Shown: positions 8,161 through 19,591, counted from the first letter of the stretch. The stretch: DNA of 64,000 nucleotides from Ceratobasidium sp. AG-K (GCA_037039685.1 JAWNGF010000002.1:6386001-6450000), one strand, 5' to 3'. Numbers and translations: made by a program. Notes: generated by a model not told the origin, from the letters alone.

Positions 8161-8926
8161 CCTTTGACAAACTCAAATCAGCAGTAACCAAGGATACAGT
8201 ATTGGCACATCCCAACCCCACCAAACCCTATTTGCTTGAAACAGATGCATCAGGAGTGGCAATGGGAATGATTCTTTCACAACAACAGGACAATGGATAC
8301 CTACACCCAATTGGTTTCTTATCACAAAGTTTCACAGCACCACAAATGAACTATGATACACATGACAAGGAACTTCTAGCCATTATTACAGCCCTGAAAC
8401 ACTGGAGATTACATCTGGAAGGAACTAGGGAACCAATTACAGTTTACTTGGATCATAAGAACTTGACTTACTGGCAAACAGCAAAAACCTTTAACCAATG
8501 GCACATCAGATGGTACCAAGTACTAGCATACTTTAACTTTGAAATACACTACCAACCAGGAAAACTTTCCAGCAAACCAGACCTCTTATCTAGATGTTTG
8601 GAACATCAGGATATACCAAATGCAGAACAAATCATGATACACCAGGAGAGATTCAAGGGCTTTGTGGCGGATTGAGGAAGGGACATCATTGCACAAATCA
8701 CAGAAGCAAAAGAGGAAGATGAATTGCTTAGCACACTTGTCCTAGCAGTCAGAGATAGGGAAAACCTTCCCCTAGTGTCAAGAAGCAATTCAAGGACTAC
8801 AAAATAAGGGAGGGACTTCTGTGGTACAAGGCTGCAATCTATGTTCCAGAAGATAAGGATCTACACCTGGAATTACTACAACAACATCATGATACACCAA
8901 GTGCTGGTCACCAGGGACCAGCAAGA
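8161..8926 (+). pseudogene. pol: Element C pol, RNase H and integrase start (broken)
   Basis: Continues the C reverse transcriptase frame after the CCTTT duplication. The RNase H motifs LETDASGVAMG, THDKELLAII, HWRLHLEG and YLDHKNLTYWQ are clear over about 8220-8490, followed by the connection domain (KPDLLSR). A TGA follows FKGFVAD near 8673, and a frameshift comes before 8810. The integrase zinc-finger region (QQHHDTPSAGHQGPAR-like, in shifted frame) runs to 8926, where a C-type LTR inserted. Confidence 0.8.
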
Positions 8927-9421
8927 TGTTACAACCCAACACTATAATGGTTGCTGACTATAACTATGTGTGCACAAGTCAAGACTTAGAGAGACTTGGC
9001 ACCCAAGAGCTGTGAACTGTAGACTGTGAACGGCGCTGAGGCCTGAGGATCCAAAGTAACCCTGAGGGAAACCCAGTGAAGGAGTGTGTGTTGGGGAAAT
9101 GACAAGGCAAAACAAGATGGGGAAACCATGCTTGTTGTTGCCTCATTATATATTCTGAACAAGGCATGAGTCATACTCATGCCAAGAAACAAGTCATACA
9201 AACTATCCAATCAGAAAGCTCTATGAGTCATGTCCTATAAAGGAACATGCCTTTCCAAGAAAGGAAGTCGCAAGACAAAAGAGAAAGGAAGCAGCTTAAG
9301 GCTGCACAAGCACAAAGGAAGCAGGCACAAAGGAAACGTGTACAAAGTTAAGCGGAACAAAGGAAACACAAGACAAGCAGCCAGAAGCCAAAGTTCATTG
9401 GAGGGGCCTTGGGTCACAACA
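8927..9421 (-). repeat. Solo C-type LTR, reverse orientation
   Basis: 495 bp starting TGTTACAACCC and ending GTCACAACA. Its reverse complement aligns with the C 3' LTR at 12035-12533 (both open TGTTGTGACCCAAGGCCCCTCC on the sense strand). Flanks are CAAGA (8922-8926) and CAAGC (9422-9426), a target duplication with one mismatch. The integrase frame of C continues after it. Confidence 0.8.
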
Positions 9422-10745
9422 CAAGCACCTTAGAGCTTCTCTCAAGACCATACTACTGGCCAGGAATGAAAGCAACAGTCAACAGATAAGTAGACTCCTG
9501 CAAAACATGCCAAAGAAGCAAGGGACACATAAATTCAGTACCAGCAAAACCACCACCTATAGCAACACATCCTTGGGAAGACATCAGCTATGACTTCATT
9601 GTCAAGCTACCCAAATCAGCTGGATGGGACAGTATCCTGGTAGTGGTAGATCAACATAGCAAAATGGCACATTTCATCCCTTGCAAGGAAGCAAAAACGG
9701 CAGAAGGGGTTGCAGATCTCTTTTTGTCAAGTGTTTGGAAGCTTCATGGTTTACCCAAGCAAATGATCTCCAACAGAGGAACCACCTTCAACTCTCACTT
9801 CCTACGTTCCCTTTATGAAAAACTTGGAATCAACCCTTCCTTCAGTACAGCATTCCACCCTTAAACTGATGGGCAGTCAGAACAAGTTAACCAGTGGCTT
9901 GCAGGGTTTCTTAGGGCTTTCATCAACTACAGACAGGATAACTGGGCACAATGGCTACCTATTGCGGAATTCTGCTACAACTATCATGTCAACAGAACCA
10001 CAGGCAAGACTCCCTTCAAAACTAACTATGGATTCCACCCTAGATGGAATATAGTGGACACCAATGTTCAGAACCCTTCAGCTAGAAACCTACAAGAGCA
10101 AATGGAAGAAGCAAGGAAAGAAGCAACAGCGGCAATGCAATTCCATGAAGATCAGGCAAAGGAACCAAGGGAAAAACATGAGCCAGGTGACCTTGTTTGG
10201 GTACTAGGCACAAATTTCAAAACAAAGCAACCAATGAAGAAACTTGACAACAAGTAATTAGGTCCCTTCAAGGTTGCAAGGGCAATCTCTTCCCATGCAT
10301 ACAAGATTGAACTTCCCAAATCCATCAAGAAGCATAATGTCTTCCATATTGATCAGCTATGGAAATACAAGGAGGACAAGGAATACAACAGGAACCAAAT
10401 ACAACCACCTCCCATAGAAACAGAGGAAGATGAAGAAATTTATGAAGTTGAGAAGATTGTGGACTGGAAGGAAACAAGGGAAGGACTCAAATATGTAATC
10501 TGATGGAAGGGATATCCACCAAGTGAAGATATGGAAGAAAGAGCAGAAAAGATCTCAGAACTACTACCCATCATGAGAAAGTTCCTCAAAGAAAACCCTT
10601 CAGCACCTGTACCCCTGAATTTCAAACAACAGCCAGTTAAAAGGACCAGGGGGAGAGTGGCAAAACTCAACTCAAATAGCTCTCACCAGCCTTACATTGC
10701 TCTAAAGCCACTCTCAGACCAATCCACCACTCTGAGAAGACTTTC
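9422..10745 (+). pseudogene. pol: Element C pol, integrase and chromodomain (broken)
   Basis: Integrase core of C: RPYYWPGMKATVN, CKTCQRSKG, WEDISYDFIVKLP, then ISNRGTTFNS, where the second catalytic Asp is Asn, and AEFCYNYHVNRTTGKTPF. Stops include a TAA in the zinc finger (about 9487) and TAA after FSTAFHP (9862-9864); the frame then continues. The C-terminal domain has YEVEKIVDWKE and WKGYPPSEDMEERAE with a TGA at 10501. As in family B, the usual NTWEP tryptophan of a chromodomain is missing. The frame is interrupted at 10745 by a reversed solo B LTR (duplication CTTTC). Confidence 0.82.
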
Positions 10746-11214
10746 TGTTGTAGGCTCCTTCTTAGTGGCTATGAGACAAGCTGCAAGGGAGAGTGGACAG
10801 CACTAAGACCTAAGAGACCTCTTGAATCACACCACACTTAAGTGGCTGTAGACTCTTAAGGGTAGGGGTGGTTCAAAGTGTCACTCAAAGGGAATGTTTG
10901 ACAAGACAAAACAAGCTGGGGTTACCAGGCTTGTTGGTCCTCTATATATATTCAGCAGGAGGCCAAGTCATACAAGGTGCAGCCACACAAGTCATACATA
11001 CAAGCCAGTCAGGAGTGTCCATGTGAGTCATGCTGTGTAGGCAGTCATGTCTTGTACAAAGCACAGCTGTGTTACACAAATGTAACAGAACAACCACAAG
11101 AATGTGGCAACATGGCACAGGAAAGAACAAAATGTAACATACACAAAACAACCAGCAAGAGAACAGGCAGGCAAGACCCAAGGTGAGTCCAATGGAGTGA
11201 GTTGGCTCACAACA
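10746..11214 (-). repeat. Solo B-family LTR, reverse orientation
   Basis: 469 bp from TGTTGTAGGC to GCTCACAACA, with perfect target duplication CTTTC (10741-10745 and 11215-11219). It lies in element C between the chromodomain and the start of ORF3. TATA-like TATATATA at about 10943 reads on the - strand. Confidence 0.9.
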
Positions 11215-11224
11215 CTTTCCAAAC

Positions 11225-11992
11225 ATGCCTGCTGCTTGCCGTTCTGTCACCATCAGCAACCTCTCATGGGCCACAGGCGCTGCCTGCAAGATTGCAAAGT
11301 GCCTTGACTCAGACATGGTCATATACCATGTCCCTCAATGCATGCAGTGTGCCAGACAGTGCCAATACTACCCAGGGAGCAATATGCTCCATCTGGTGGT
11401 GGCAGGGGAATTTGAGTGGGTCAGACACAAGCCGCCCACAAAACAACAACTCAAGGAGAAGCCCAGCATCCTAATAGCCAGGGGGTGTGCAGCATTCACT
11501 GCCCAGGAGGTGATATTGGGCAGCATCAAGTACAGGACAAGCAAGGAATGGGGGGACCATCACATTGGCAACCCCCATGTGTGGCAGTCCAAATGGATCT
11601 GGGAGGAGAAGGAGGGAAGGCTGCATCTGCACAACAAGTGGGAATGGGATGTGGCATGGGATTAGGATCTAAAGGACTGGATGGAGGACAGGGGCCAATG
11701 GGCCAAGGAGATCAAGTACTGGTTGCAGGGGTGGGACAACAGTCCCAACCTGGACCAATGGGCAGAAAGGGAAGGATTGTCAACAGAATAGCTAACAGAG
11801 GAAGAGTGGGTTTGGGTCAAGGACCAACCCACATGGGAGGAGGGGTGCAAGGAGGCGTCCATGGAATTAAAGGAGGAAGCAGGGGACTCAGCAGAGAACC
11901 CAATAGTTCTGGAATAAGAGGAGGAGGCCATTTGGTCCCAGGGGGACAGGGAGGCCTTTGAGAAAATGGTGGGCAACTGTAAATTACAGTAG
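11225..11992 (+). pseudogene. ORF3 of element C: tryptophan-rich third ORF (decayed)
   Basis: A reading frame of 255 codons starting MPAACRSVTISN and ending at TAG 11990-11992, without frameshifts but with three internal stops (about 11663, 11792 and 11912). It is related to family B ORF3 by length (254 aa there), start (MPA...TI.N), GEFEWV, RGCAAF...EVILGS and a tryptophan-rich, acidic C-terminal half. Near the end NPIVLE followed by acids occupies the place of the IDLT motif in family B. Function unknown; there is no signal peptide or membrane segment, so it is not an envelope protein. Confidence 0.65.
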
Positions 11993-12034
11993 TCACCATT
12001 CAGGTCCCCTAAATGGGCTCTTAAGGGGGAGTAA
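11993..12034 (+). other. Element C pre-LTR region and polypurine tract
   Basis: Between the ORF3 stop and the LTR lie a weak inverted repeat (CCATT near 11996, AATGG near 12012) with a GGTCCCC loop, then the tract TTAAGGGGGAGTAA ending at 12034. This is the same layout as family B, with a weaker stem. Confidence 0.6.
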
Positions 12035-12533
12035 TGTTGTGACCCAAGGCCCCTCCAATAGACTTGGACTCTGGTTTGCTTGCCTTGTGTTGTCTTCCCT
12101 GTGTTCTCCTTTGTGCGCTTTTCCTTTGTTGCTTGCTTTCCTTTGTTTGTGCGCAGCCTTAGGCTGCTTCCTTTCTCTTTTGTCTTGCAATTTCCTTTCT
12201 TGGCAAGTCATGTTCCTTTATAGGACATGACTCATAGAGTTTTCTGATTGGACAGTTTGTGTGACTTGTTTCTTGGCATGAGTATGACTTATGCCTTTTT
12301 TCTGAATATATAATGAGGCAACAACAAGCATGGTATCCCCATCTTGTTTGCCTTGTCATTTCCCCAACAAACAGTCCTTCACTGGGTTTCCCTCAGGGTT
12401 ACCTTGGATCCTCAGGTCTTAGTGCCATTCACAGTCTACAGTTCACAAGTTCTTCAGGTGCCAAGCCTCTCTAAGTCTTGACTTGAGCACATACAGTCAC
12501 AGTCAGCAACCATCATAGAGTTGTGTTGCAACA
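12035..12533 (+). repeat. 3' LTR of element C
   Basis: 499 bp, TGTTGTGACCC to TTGCAACA, preceded by the polypurine tract. It has a TATA-like ATATATAA near 12305 and a U3/R inverted repeat (ACAAGCATGG and CCATCTTGTT, one bulge). A reversed solo copy lies at 8927-9421. Confidence 0.85.
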
Positions 12534-13265
12534 TCCAGGCTCTCTGTAATGAGCTTTATTGGCAATACCTTTCTACCTGTCAAGCCAAGGTCTATTCATG
12601 AAGAAGTTAGCAATGGCATTGCGCATTGTACCCCAATTTGTCATCTTGAGATTTTGATCATGAGCAGATTGAGATTCAAACTAATCTTTAGCTCTGCCAG
12701 TTAGGCGCATTGGTACATGCTGGCCTAATTCTGCCCAAACTTCTGGACTTCTTCTAGCTAGAATATTAGTACTCCAAATCCAAGTAGCTAGGGTGTCTGG
12801 ATTGCCATCCCATTTTTCATTGGTATCTGGCTTTATCCTAGGGTCAATATAGATAGTTCTAATAGCTGGAACTGCAGGTACTGCTGGAGCTACAGGATTA
12901 GGTACTGGACCTCCTGGGGGTCCTCTTCCAGGCACATTTGGACCTCCTGACCCACCTGGACCTCCTGGAGCTGGACCTCTAGGGCCACCTGGACCTCCAT
13001 TACCTCCTCCTGGGGCACTTGGACCACCACCATTACCTTCACCAGCAGGTTGTCTGTTGTGTCTTGGGTGCCTATTAGGAGTTTGGGGGTTCCGATTCCT
13101 GTTTCCATCATCAGAGTCTCCTCCACCAGGAGCTGGTGCTCCACCTCCTGCAGCTACACCTCCAGTAGGAGCTGTTTCAGTAGTTACTACCTGGGTAAGG
13201 GCTGCAGTAGTGACAGGAGCTGGATTAAAAGGAGTCATCTGTGGACCAAATAATTCTCCATGCAT
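12534..13265 (-). pseudogene. gag: Gag fragment of another gypsy element (F)
   Basis: On the - strand an ATG at 13265 opens a frame of 194 codons. A Thr/Ala-rich N-terminus and a long Gly/Pro/Asn-rich linker are followed by a conserved Gag-type segment (KWDGNPDTLATWIW, ILARRSPEVWAELG, VPMRLTG). After a TAA near 12681 the frame continues as WGTMRNAIANFFMNRPWLD before it is cut by the end of element C at 12533. It is Gag of a different fungal gypsy family from A, B or E. No pol is present; the remainder is outside the window or lost. Confidence 0.55.
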
Positions 13266-13989
13266 AGAGGATCCTTAGAGTACACAGGTATGAATACTCA
13301 AGTGTACATATTCTAACTAGAATTTCCAGGCCAATAGATAGTGTGGATTAGCCTAAGAATAGCTCTGTAGCTATACTTAGATCATGCAGTGCTGCTCAAA
13401 GTACATATTAAAGGTACAAACTTCCCACATAGTGTGGCTATGCATGTGGCCGTTCTGCAAGAGCTTTCCAGAACACAGAAACTATTAAATAAAGAGTATT
13501 TCCAAAAATAGAGCAAGGCAGTGCGACTCCAACGCTTCTCTGAGCGTGGGATTCCATGCAGTGGTTGTGGAGATATGCTGTGTTCAAAGTATGGATCATG
13601 TGGCTATCGATATTTGAACACTGATAAGAGAATATCTCCGAAGCAGCTGTACGGAAATACATGAAACTCCGCCGATACATGTGCGAGGCTGTACGTTAGT
13701 GAGTGCAAAAGAAATCAAGTCGATTGGTTTGGCAAGTCGGACGATATACCAGAAATACTTGTATTTCACAAAGGTACAAATTGATTAAACTTAAACAATT
13801 TGTAACTTAATGAATTTCGAGTCGTTCAAGTTGCTGAAGGTCACGACAGATAGAGAAACATCAGAAGTATTGATTAGCATTCTCGTATATACAATGCAAG
13901 TCGAAACACATTTGTTACAGGCGATACAAAACGAGACATATTTCGTACATTTTCCGATCCTTGGGTATAGTGAGTTTAGACTAAGTATA
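13266..13989. other. Unexplained stretch, no gene recognised
   Basis: About 0.7 kb between the F gag start and the G fragment. It contains only short frames without recognisable motifs. I see no LTR ends, terminal repeats, tRNA or rRNA. CpG is more frequent than in the neighbouring decayed elements. It may be the 5' region of F or a piece of non-repeat DNA. Confidence 0.4.
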
Positions 13990-14423
13990 GATACCAATGG
14001 AAGTCAGTATCCATAACAAGCAACTCCTGGCAGAGGCAGAGCAACACTTGGAAGACACTCCCCCAGCCCCCACCTGGGACTGAATGCTTTGCAATGAGCA
14101 GGTGCTTGAGGCATATGAGGCTGTCCAAAAAGGAATCATGTCCCCCCTTGGACTCAAACACTGGTGCAACATGCATCAGGAAGAGTGGGTCAACCAGGAG
14201 CGGCAAGTGCTCATTGAATGAGAGTGCAAATCTAGTTGAGTGCTCCAGCACTTGCTACAATGCAAACAGGACTTCCACCAAGTCCTCTGGGAGGCCCAGA
14301 ACAAGTGACTAGAGGAGGATATGTGTGTCCTGGTGGAACAGGAAGGATGGGTGGTGATCATGGAGTGGATTGCTCAGAAGTAGTTGTGTGCGGTCCCCTA
14401 TGCCTGACCTAAAAGGGGGGCAA
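13990..14423 (+). pseudogene. ORF3-like 3' end of element G (decayed) and polypurine tract
   Basis: A tryptophan-rich acidic frame (HNKQLLAEAEQHLEDT, HQEEWVNQERQVLIE, DFHQVLWEAQNK) runs from about 13995 to about 14388, broken by several TGA/TAG codons, most of which look like former TGG. It is followed by CTAAAAGGGGGGCAA (polypurine tract, 14409-14423) and an LTR, exactly the position of ORF3 in families B and C. The rest of G is missing upstream. Confidence 0.5.
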
Positions 14424-14962
14424 TGTTGTGACCCATCCACAACACCAATGGACTCTGCTTGCTTGACTGGACTTGTGGCAACCTTAAGCGCCTAATGTAT
14501 ATAGATGTGACCCTCTCCCTCATTTTGTGAGGTGTATGGATGACTTGTCTGCACAGCCCATATGGCTGTGCTGTCTTCTAGATCTTTTGTCTGGAAAGAT
14601 CAACCTTCTAGAACTTCTCTCTAGAATGTCTTTGTGATTTGCTGACTGAGCATGGCACATGATTGGCCACATATGAGTCATACCACTTTGAGGCATTTAT
14701 GCCTCTGACTATATATACCAGCTTGCAAGCATGGACTTACTCCAGCTTGCTTTGCCTTGCCATCTCTCCCCTTGGGTGCAACTAAGTCACTAGGCCTTTA
14801 GGCCATCACCTCAACACTAAGTGGCCCCCAGCCAATTAGCACAAGGTCACTAAGGTTGCACTAGCAACTTAGCATATGGTACAGAGCCTCTAAGGTAACT
14901 TGCGGCCTATAAGGCATGAACAGACACAGACGTTGGTCAACCAGCATAGGAGGGTTGCAACA
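14424..14962 (+). repeat. LTR of element G (C-related)
   Basis: 539 bp from TGTTGTGACCC to GTTGCAACA. It shares its ends with the C LTR but has a different middle. TATA-like CTATATATACC lies near 14710, followed by the inverted repeat GCAAGCATGG/CCAGCTTGC typical of the U3/R junction in this window. It is the 3' LTR of a truncated element. Confidence 0.7.
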
Positions 14963-15825
14963 CACCATATTGGGACTAGGCTGGAACATAAAGAAGCACA
15001 TGTTTGGCTCCCAACATGGCTTCCACTGACTCCAGCAAGATGGCCTGCCCATGGCTGGCAACACTTGGCACTGTTATAATACATAGGCCCGACCAGCTGC
15101 TGCACACAGTACTGGGCGCTGCACATGCATGTCTAAGTCCACACAAGCCTATGTCCCTCATCTCAACTGTATTCATATTGTATGTATAATTAGATTGAAT
15201 TATATACTATGACTGTCTGTATATAAAGGTGTGCATGTATTTCTAATGAAAACTCCATGAGTCCTTTTGATATTGTCACCTTTTGGCAGATGCTGGAATG
15301 GGGACTGTGGTTGTGTTGTGTTGAGTCAAGGATTGCGCCTGGCTCTGAGTCAATGGTAACAGGGGTGCTGTTCAATGAAGGAGGCCTTGTATACTTGAGG
15401 TCAAGGACTGTAGGGCATCAACTTATTGCTCATACTCCTGCCAGTGAACAGAGAATTCTCAGTCACAGGGTTGTACATGGTCAAGTGTGGCATACAAGCC
15501 TGGGACCAAGTGAATGGTCCTTTTCATGGCATAGGTTGCACAGGCAATTATCTGCTTGGAAAGTACCTGTGCGCTTGTGTTTGTGGGCTGCAGACAAAGG
15601 GATTGGTAAGTAAGCGCTGGGCTGGTGATGGACTCATTGAGTTGGACTGACTTTGTTGATCTTGTAGCCTGATGACCACCTGTCTTGAGCAACACCCCCC
15701 TCCTGGTGCTCACCATTGCTCTCACTACTGGCCAGCCCCCTGCCTTTGCTATCTGTCTGTCCAAGCTTGCTCCCATCTCCAAAATTGTCCAAGTTGCCCA
15801 ATAGCCCACCATGGAGGGCCTCATC
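14963..15825 (-). pseudogene. Probable transposase remnant, C-terminal part
   Basis: Degenerate - strand coding-like sequence, best seen at 15459-15825 (YWATWTILEMGASLD, QIAKAGGWPVVRA). It abuts the copia element H, whose TCATC duplication (15821-15825 and 41733-41737) links it to the transposase-like block at 41738-42386. I infer one decayed DNA-transposon gene reading on the - strand. No catalytic residues are identifiable here, and 14963-15458 holds nothing else I recognise. Confidence 0.3.
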
Positions 15826-16002
15826 TGTTGCAATTAGCGCATTGTGCCGAGCTATATGAGAATCTATCTCAGCTTGTGCTACGTGGAAGTAGAGAACTGA
15901 GGTTGAAATGTCCTTGACATGACTCTTTAACCAACCGTCGTGGAAACGTCAAAGTCACATGATTATATGCGTCTAACTACAAGAGATAATGAAATTTCAA
16001 CA
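15826..16002 (-). repeat. 3' LTR of copia H
   Basis: 177 bp, TGTTGCAATT to TTTCAACA on the + strand; the partner LTR is 41556-41732. The adjacent G-rich GAGTGGGCG on the - strand (16003-16011) is the likely polypurine tract. Confidence 0.92.
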
Positions 16003-16046
16003 CGCCCACTCAGAATTGCAAGTAGAAAGAAGAAAATTAAAAGATA

Positions 16047-17519
16047 TTAAATCATTCCCATACCGGCTACAAAGCCAGGAAACTTGACGCGACCAAGTGA
16101 CTTGGTAAGTACGTCAGCAACTTGATGATTGGTTGGGATGTATTGGAGATTGACTTTGCAAAGTTTGATCACCTTGCAAACAAAATGATATTTTACTCGT
16201 ATATGCTTGGTGTTTTGATGATTGACGGGGTTCTTGGCAAGTGCAATGCTCGATTGGTTGTTGGTGTGCAATGTAGTCGGACCATCGGGCAAAAATCCGA
16301 GCTTGGCAAGAAACTGACACAGCCAAAGGAGCTGGCGTGCAGCACTTGCAGCGGCAACGTATTCGGCCTTGGTACTTGAAAGCGAGATGGTTGGTTGCTT
16401 GCGCAACGACCAGGCAATGGCACCTCCGGCAATGTGGAAAACCCAGCCGGTAGTTGATCTGCTTGTGTTCGGATCACCAGCGTAGTCGGAGTCAACATAG
16501 CCGCTGAGATTGGACGGCTTGGAGCGATCAAAAACAATCCCAAGCGCCCTAGTGCCTTGGAGGTACCGCAGTACGCGCTTGAATGCCGACCAGTGTTTGT
16601 TGCCAGGATTTGCGGCATGCTGTGCAAGCAATCCGGTTGTGAAACCAATATTGGGTCGAGTCAAGATCATTGCGTACATAAGAGATCCGACACCGCGTTG
16701 ATAGAGAGTACGGTCGATGGTTGAGGAATTGAGCTTGGGTAGACTGAGCGACTCTGCCATGGGCGTGTCACATGATTTGGACTCAGACATACTGAAAAGC
16801 TCGAGTATATCGGTAATATAGCGTTTTTGGCATATTCTCAGTGTTCCAGCAGCTCGGTTGCGCTCGATTTCGACTCCAACAAACATTCGGGCCTTGCCTA
16901 GATCGACAATATCAAAGGATTCGCGTAGTTTCGACTTGATCAACTTGAGGAAGGAGAGAGGTTTGCCAGCAAGTAGCATATTGTCGACGTAGGCTAGGAT
17001 GATTGCCAAGTTGTCGCCTTTGCGTAGAGTGAATACGGCGTGGTCGGATTTGGTCTGGGTAAAGCCAATTCCCTCGAGTACCTCCTTGAGACGTAAATAG
17101 AATGCCCGTGCAGCCTGTTTCAGGCCATAGAGTGCCTTAACAAGCTGCCAGACATGATCGCCATCGACAAAGCCTTCAGGTTGCTCCATGAAGAGCTCTT
17201 CCTCGATAACGCCGTGAAGAAAGGCGGTCTTGATGTCCATTTGAAGGAGTTCGAGGTCTTTGCTCGCGACGATGCTAAATAGCACCCTATATGCATCTGC
17301 AGCGGCGACGGGGGACGAGATTTCGACGTAGTCGGTGCCTGGGGCCTGTAAGAAACCTTTTGCGACAAGTCGGGCCTTGTACTTGACGATTTCGCCATCG
17401 ACGCCACGCTTGTATGCGTACACCCATCGACATTTAATGACCTTCTTGTGGGTAGGTCTCTTGGCCGGCTTCCAGACCTTGTGCTCAGTTATCGACTTGA
17501 TTTCTTTGACCATGGCTTC
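16047..17519 (-). pseudogene. pol: Copia H pol: reverse transcriptase and RNase H (broken)
   Basis: Copia RT from VWKPAKRP and KCRWVYAYKR through KARLVAKGF, DIKTAFLHG and ALYGLKQAAR. The catalytic box reads YVDN instead of YVDD. RNase H follows with GYVDSDYAGD, STTGWVF, SLSSTKAEYVA and LHTNNQSSIAL, where the usual DN is NN. The frame ends at 16047. A TGA (17520-17522) separates it from the integrase part. Loss of these aspartates makes it inactive. Confidence 0.9.
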
Positions 17520-18456
17520 GGGTCATGCCATTGCCTCGTTGTAGGACTCGGGTGGTAGCTGGATAGACCCATCAAAAGCGCTCTCGCTTGTGGGTCTATC
17601 TGCTCGCGTGGCGGATTCGTTCTGGGCGCCCACTTTGGCTCCGTAGCGTACAGGCGGCCTGGTAACTCGAGTCAAACGACGTGGCGGCTCTAGATGGACT
17701 AGCTCTGGCTCTGGCTCGATGGGTGGCTCGCTAGGTGGCTTTTGCACGGTTCCGGGCTTGATTGGCTCAACTTCTTGTTTGTTTGGATGCTCTTGGGGCT
17801 TTGGCTCTGGCTCAGTGACCTTGGGCAATGACTTGACACGTTCTTGATTGCCCACTTGCTCTAGGAATGGGGCTTCTTTGTTGTGCTCAATGACCACACG
17901 TTGATGCGTCGAGAATCCCTTGTCAAAGACAACATCACGCAAAGTGATTATGCGACCAGTTGGCCGCTGAACAAGTATATGCGCCTTGCGGTCTGGCGCA
18001 AAGCCAAGGTAATTGCATTCAATTGATTGAGCTTCGAGCTTGGTGCGTTGATCATTGGGTACTCGTGCCCATGCTTTGCAGCCAAAGGTGCGGAGTTGGG
18101 ATACATCAGGTGCCTTGCCCGTGAATATCTCGTCAGGAGTCTTGCCGTTGAGCGATCGCTTTGGCGTAACATTCCAGATATGGGCTGCGTGGAGAACCGC
18201 AAAGCCCCAGTACTTATCTGGTAAGTCTGAATTGGCTCGCATCGCCTGTTGACTGTTGTTGATTGTCCAAATTGCCTGTTCGGCAATGCCATTACTTGCT
18301 GAGGAATTTGCCTTGGTCTTCTGGTGCTGAATCCCATGCGACTGCAGCCATGCTTGGAAAGCAGCTGAGCCGTATTTGCCTCCGCCATTGGTACGTAGGT
18401 GTTTTACTCTCTTGCCCATGAGGTTTTCGATTGACATTTTCAGCTCCTTGAAACAG
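17520..18456 (-). pseudogene. pol: Copia H pol: integrase C-terminal half (broken)
   Basis: Continues on the - strand from the piece right of B1 (39679-40016). It begins KELKMSIENL and keeps HLRTNGGGKYG (normally TDGGGEY; the second catalytic Asp is Asn), SNGIAEQAI with the catalytic Glu, SLNGKTPDEIF, and the long Pro/Glu-rich linker before RT. The join across the AACAG duplication is in frame. Confidence 0.88.
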
Positions 18457-18913
18457 TGTCGTAAGCTTCTTCTTGGTGGCTCTGAGACAAGCCGCGATGG
18501 AGAGTGGACGGCACTAAGACCTAAGTGACCTCTTGAGCCGCAACACACTTAAGCGTCTGTAGGCTCTTGAGGGTAGAGGTGGTTCTAAGTGTCACTCAAA
18601 GGGAATGTTTTGACGAGACAAAACAAGCTGGGGTTACCAGGCTTGTTGGTCCTCTATATATATTCAGAAAGTGACTGAGTCATACAAGACGCAGCCACAC
18701 GAGTCATACATACAAGCCAGTCAGGAGTGTCCATGTGAGTCATGCTGTATGAACAGACATGACTCGTACAAAGCACAGCCGTGTTACACAATGTAACGAA
18801 ATAACCACAAGAAGGTGGCAACGCGGCAGACGGAAACAGAAACACAACACAAAAGAAAGGAACAGGCGGGTGAGACAACAGGCGAGTCCAATGGAGAGAG
18901 CTGGCTCGCGACA
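18457..18913 (-). repeat. 3' LTR of B1
   Basis: 457 bp, TGTCGTAAGC to GCTCGCGACA on the + strand, paired with 39217-39673. TATATATA lies at about 18653 on the - strand. Confidence 0.94.
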
Positions 18914-18954
18914 TTACTCCCCCCTATGAGTCCATTTGGGGGACCTGAATGGAC
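18914..18954 (-). other. B1 polypurine tract and pre-LTR hairpin
   Basis: On the - strand the tract ATAGGGGGGAGTAA abuts the LTR. Before it an 8-bp inverted repeat (18929-18936 with 18948-18955) encloses a GGTCCCCC loop. The equivalent hairpins in B2 and B3 have different stem bases but keep pairing. Confidence 0.65.
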
Positions 18955-19591
18955 TTACTGCACCGCGCAGTCCTTCCCTTTCCTCAGCATATACTCCTCA
19001 AGCCCTTCATCTTCCTCCAAGGTCAGGTCAATGGGATTGAACATGGTATTTCCCGGTTTGTCCGAGAACTTCTCCCATTCTTCCCAAGTCTCTTCCTTCG
19101 TCCAGTGCGCCTTGGACCAGTCCAAAACCCTCTTCTGGGTCCCCACAAACTCCTCATCCCATTGTTGCACATCAGGTTCCACCTCCTTCCATGCCGACAC
19201 ATCTGTCTCCTCCCACTTCCACCAGTTTGGCGCCCATTCAAACTTCTCCTTTTGGTACCTTCCCCTTTCCATCTTCCAGTCGCTCAGGTCCCTCTTGTAG
19301 TTGGCGTCCCAGGCATCGTTCCATCTAGGTCGGAGCGTTGGCTGCCTTCCGTTGTAACCTGGTACCCACTCGCTCGATTATGCTCCTTCTTGTCCCCATT
19401 CGACCACTCCAAGCATGTGGGTGGAGAGGAGGACAACCTCCGGGACCTGGAATGCGGCGCACCCCCGGCAGACGAATATGTCCTTCCGTAGGAGCTGCAT
19501 TTGTGTCGGCCATCTCTTTCCGACCCACTGGAATTCCCCCAGGTCTGAGTGGAGGATGTCGTCCGAGGCTCTGAAGTACATTCTTCCCGAG
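18955..19591 (-). pseudogene. ORF3 of B1, main part (tryptophan-rich)
   Basis: Residues from about 46 to the end of ORF3, following the start at 33593-33720 on the other side of element E. Motifs: FRASDDILHSDLGEFQWV, FVCRGCAAF, GVVEWGQEG, WNDAWDANYKRDL, ERGRYQKEKFEWAP, WEEWEKF and the C-terminal FNPIDLTLEEDE. One TAA (near 19376, at a former Tyr) breaks the frame. The IDLT-acidic motif resembles a SUMO-interacting motif. Function unknown. Confidence 0.7.

Larger units (their letters stand above)
1..12533 (+). mobile_element. Element C: 5'-truncated, decayed Ty3/gypsy chromovirus
   Basis: Remnant of one Ty3/gypsy element on the + strand whose 5' LTR, gag and protease lie left of the window. 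In order it keeps reverse transcriptase (1-747), RNase H and the start of integrase (8161-8926), integrase and chromodomain (9422-10745), ORF3 (11225-11992), a polypurine tract and its 3' LTR (12035-12533). Three insertions interrupt it: a solo B LTR carrying element A1, a reversed C-type solo LTR, and a reversed solo B LTR. Each is bounded by a recognisable 5-bp duplication, so the coding frame can be followed across the joins. Many in-frame stops show that it is dead. Its protein order and ORF3 place it next to family B. Confidence 0.85.

Noticed and set aside
748..11214. A full B element between the two solo B LTRs
   Set aside because: They are in opposite orientation, have different target duplications (CCTTT and CTTTC), and the sequence between them is pol of element C plus A1.
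12681..13265. Collagen-like or secreted Gly-rich host protein
   Set aside because: The Gly/Pro linker leads into a Gag-type segment (KWDGNPDTLATW) and the frame is broken.
18457..18913. B1 left LTR as a solo LTR
   Set aside because: It pairs with 39217-39673 (same length, same AACAG duplication) and abuts a polypurine tract and ORF3 of the same element.
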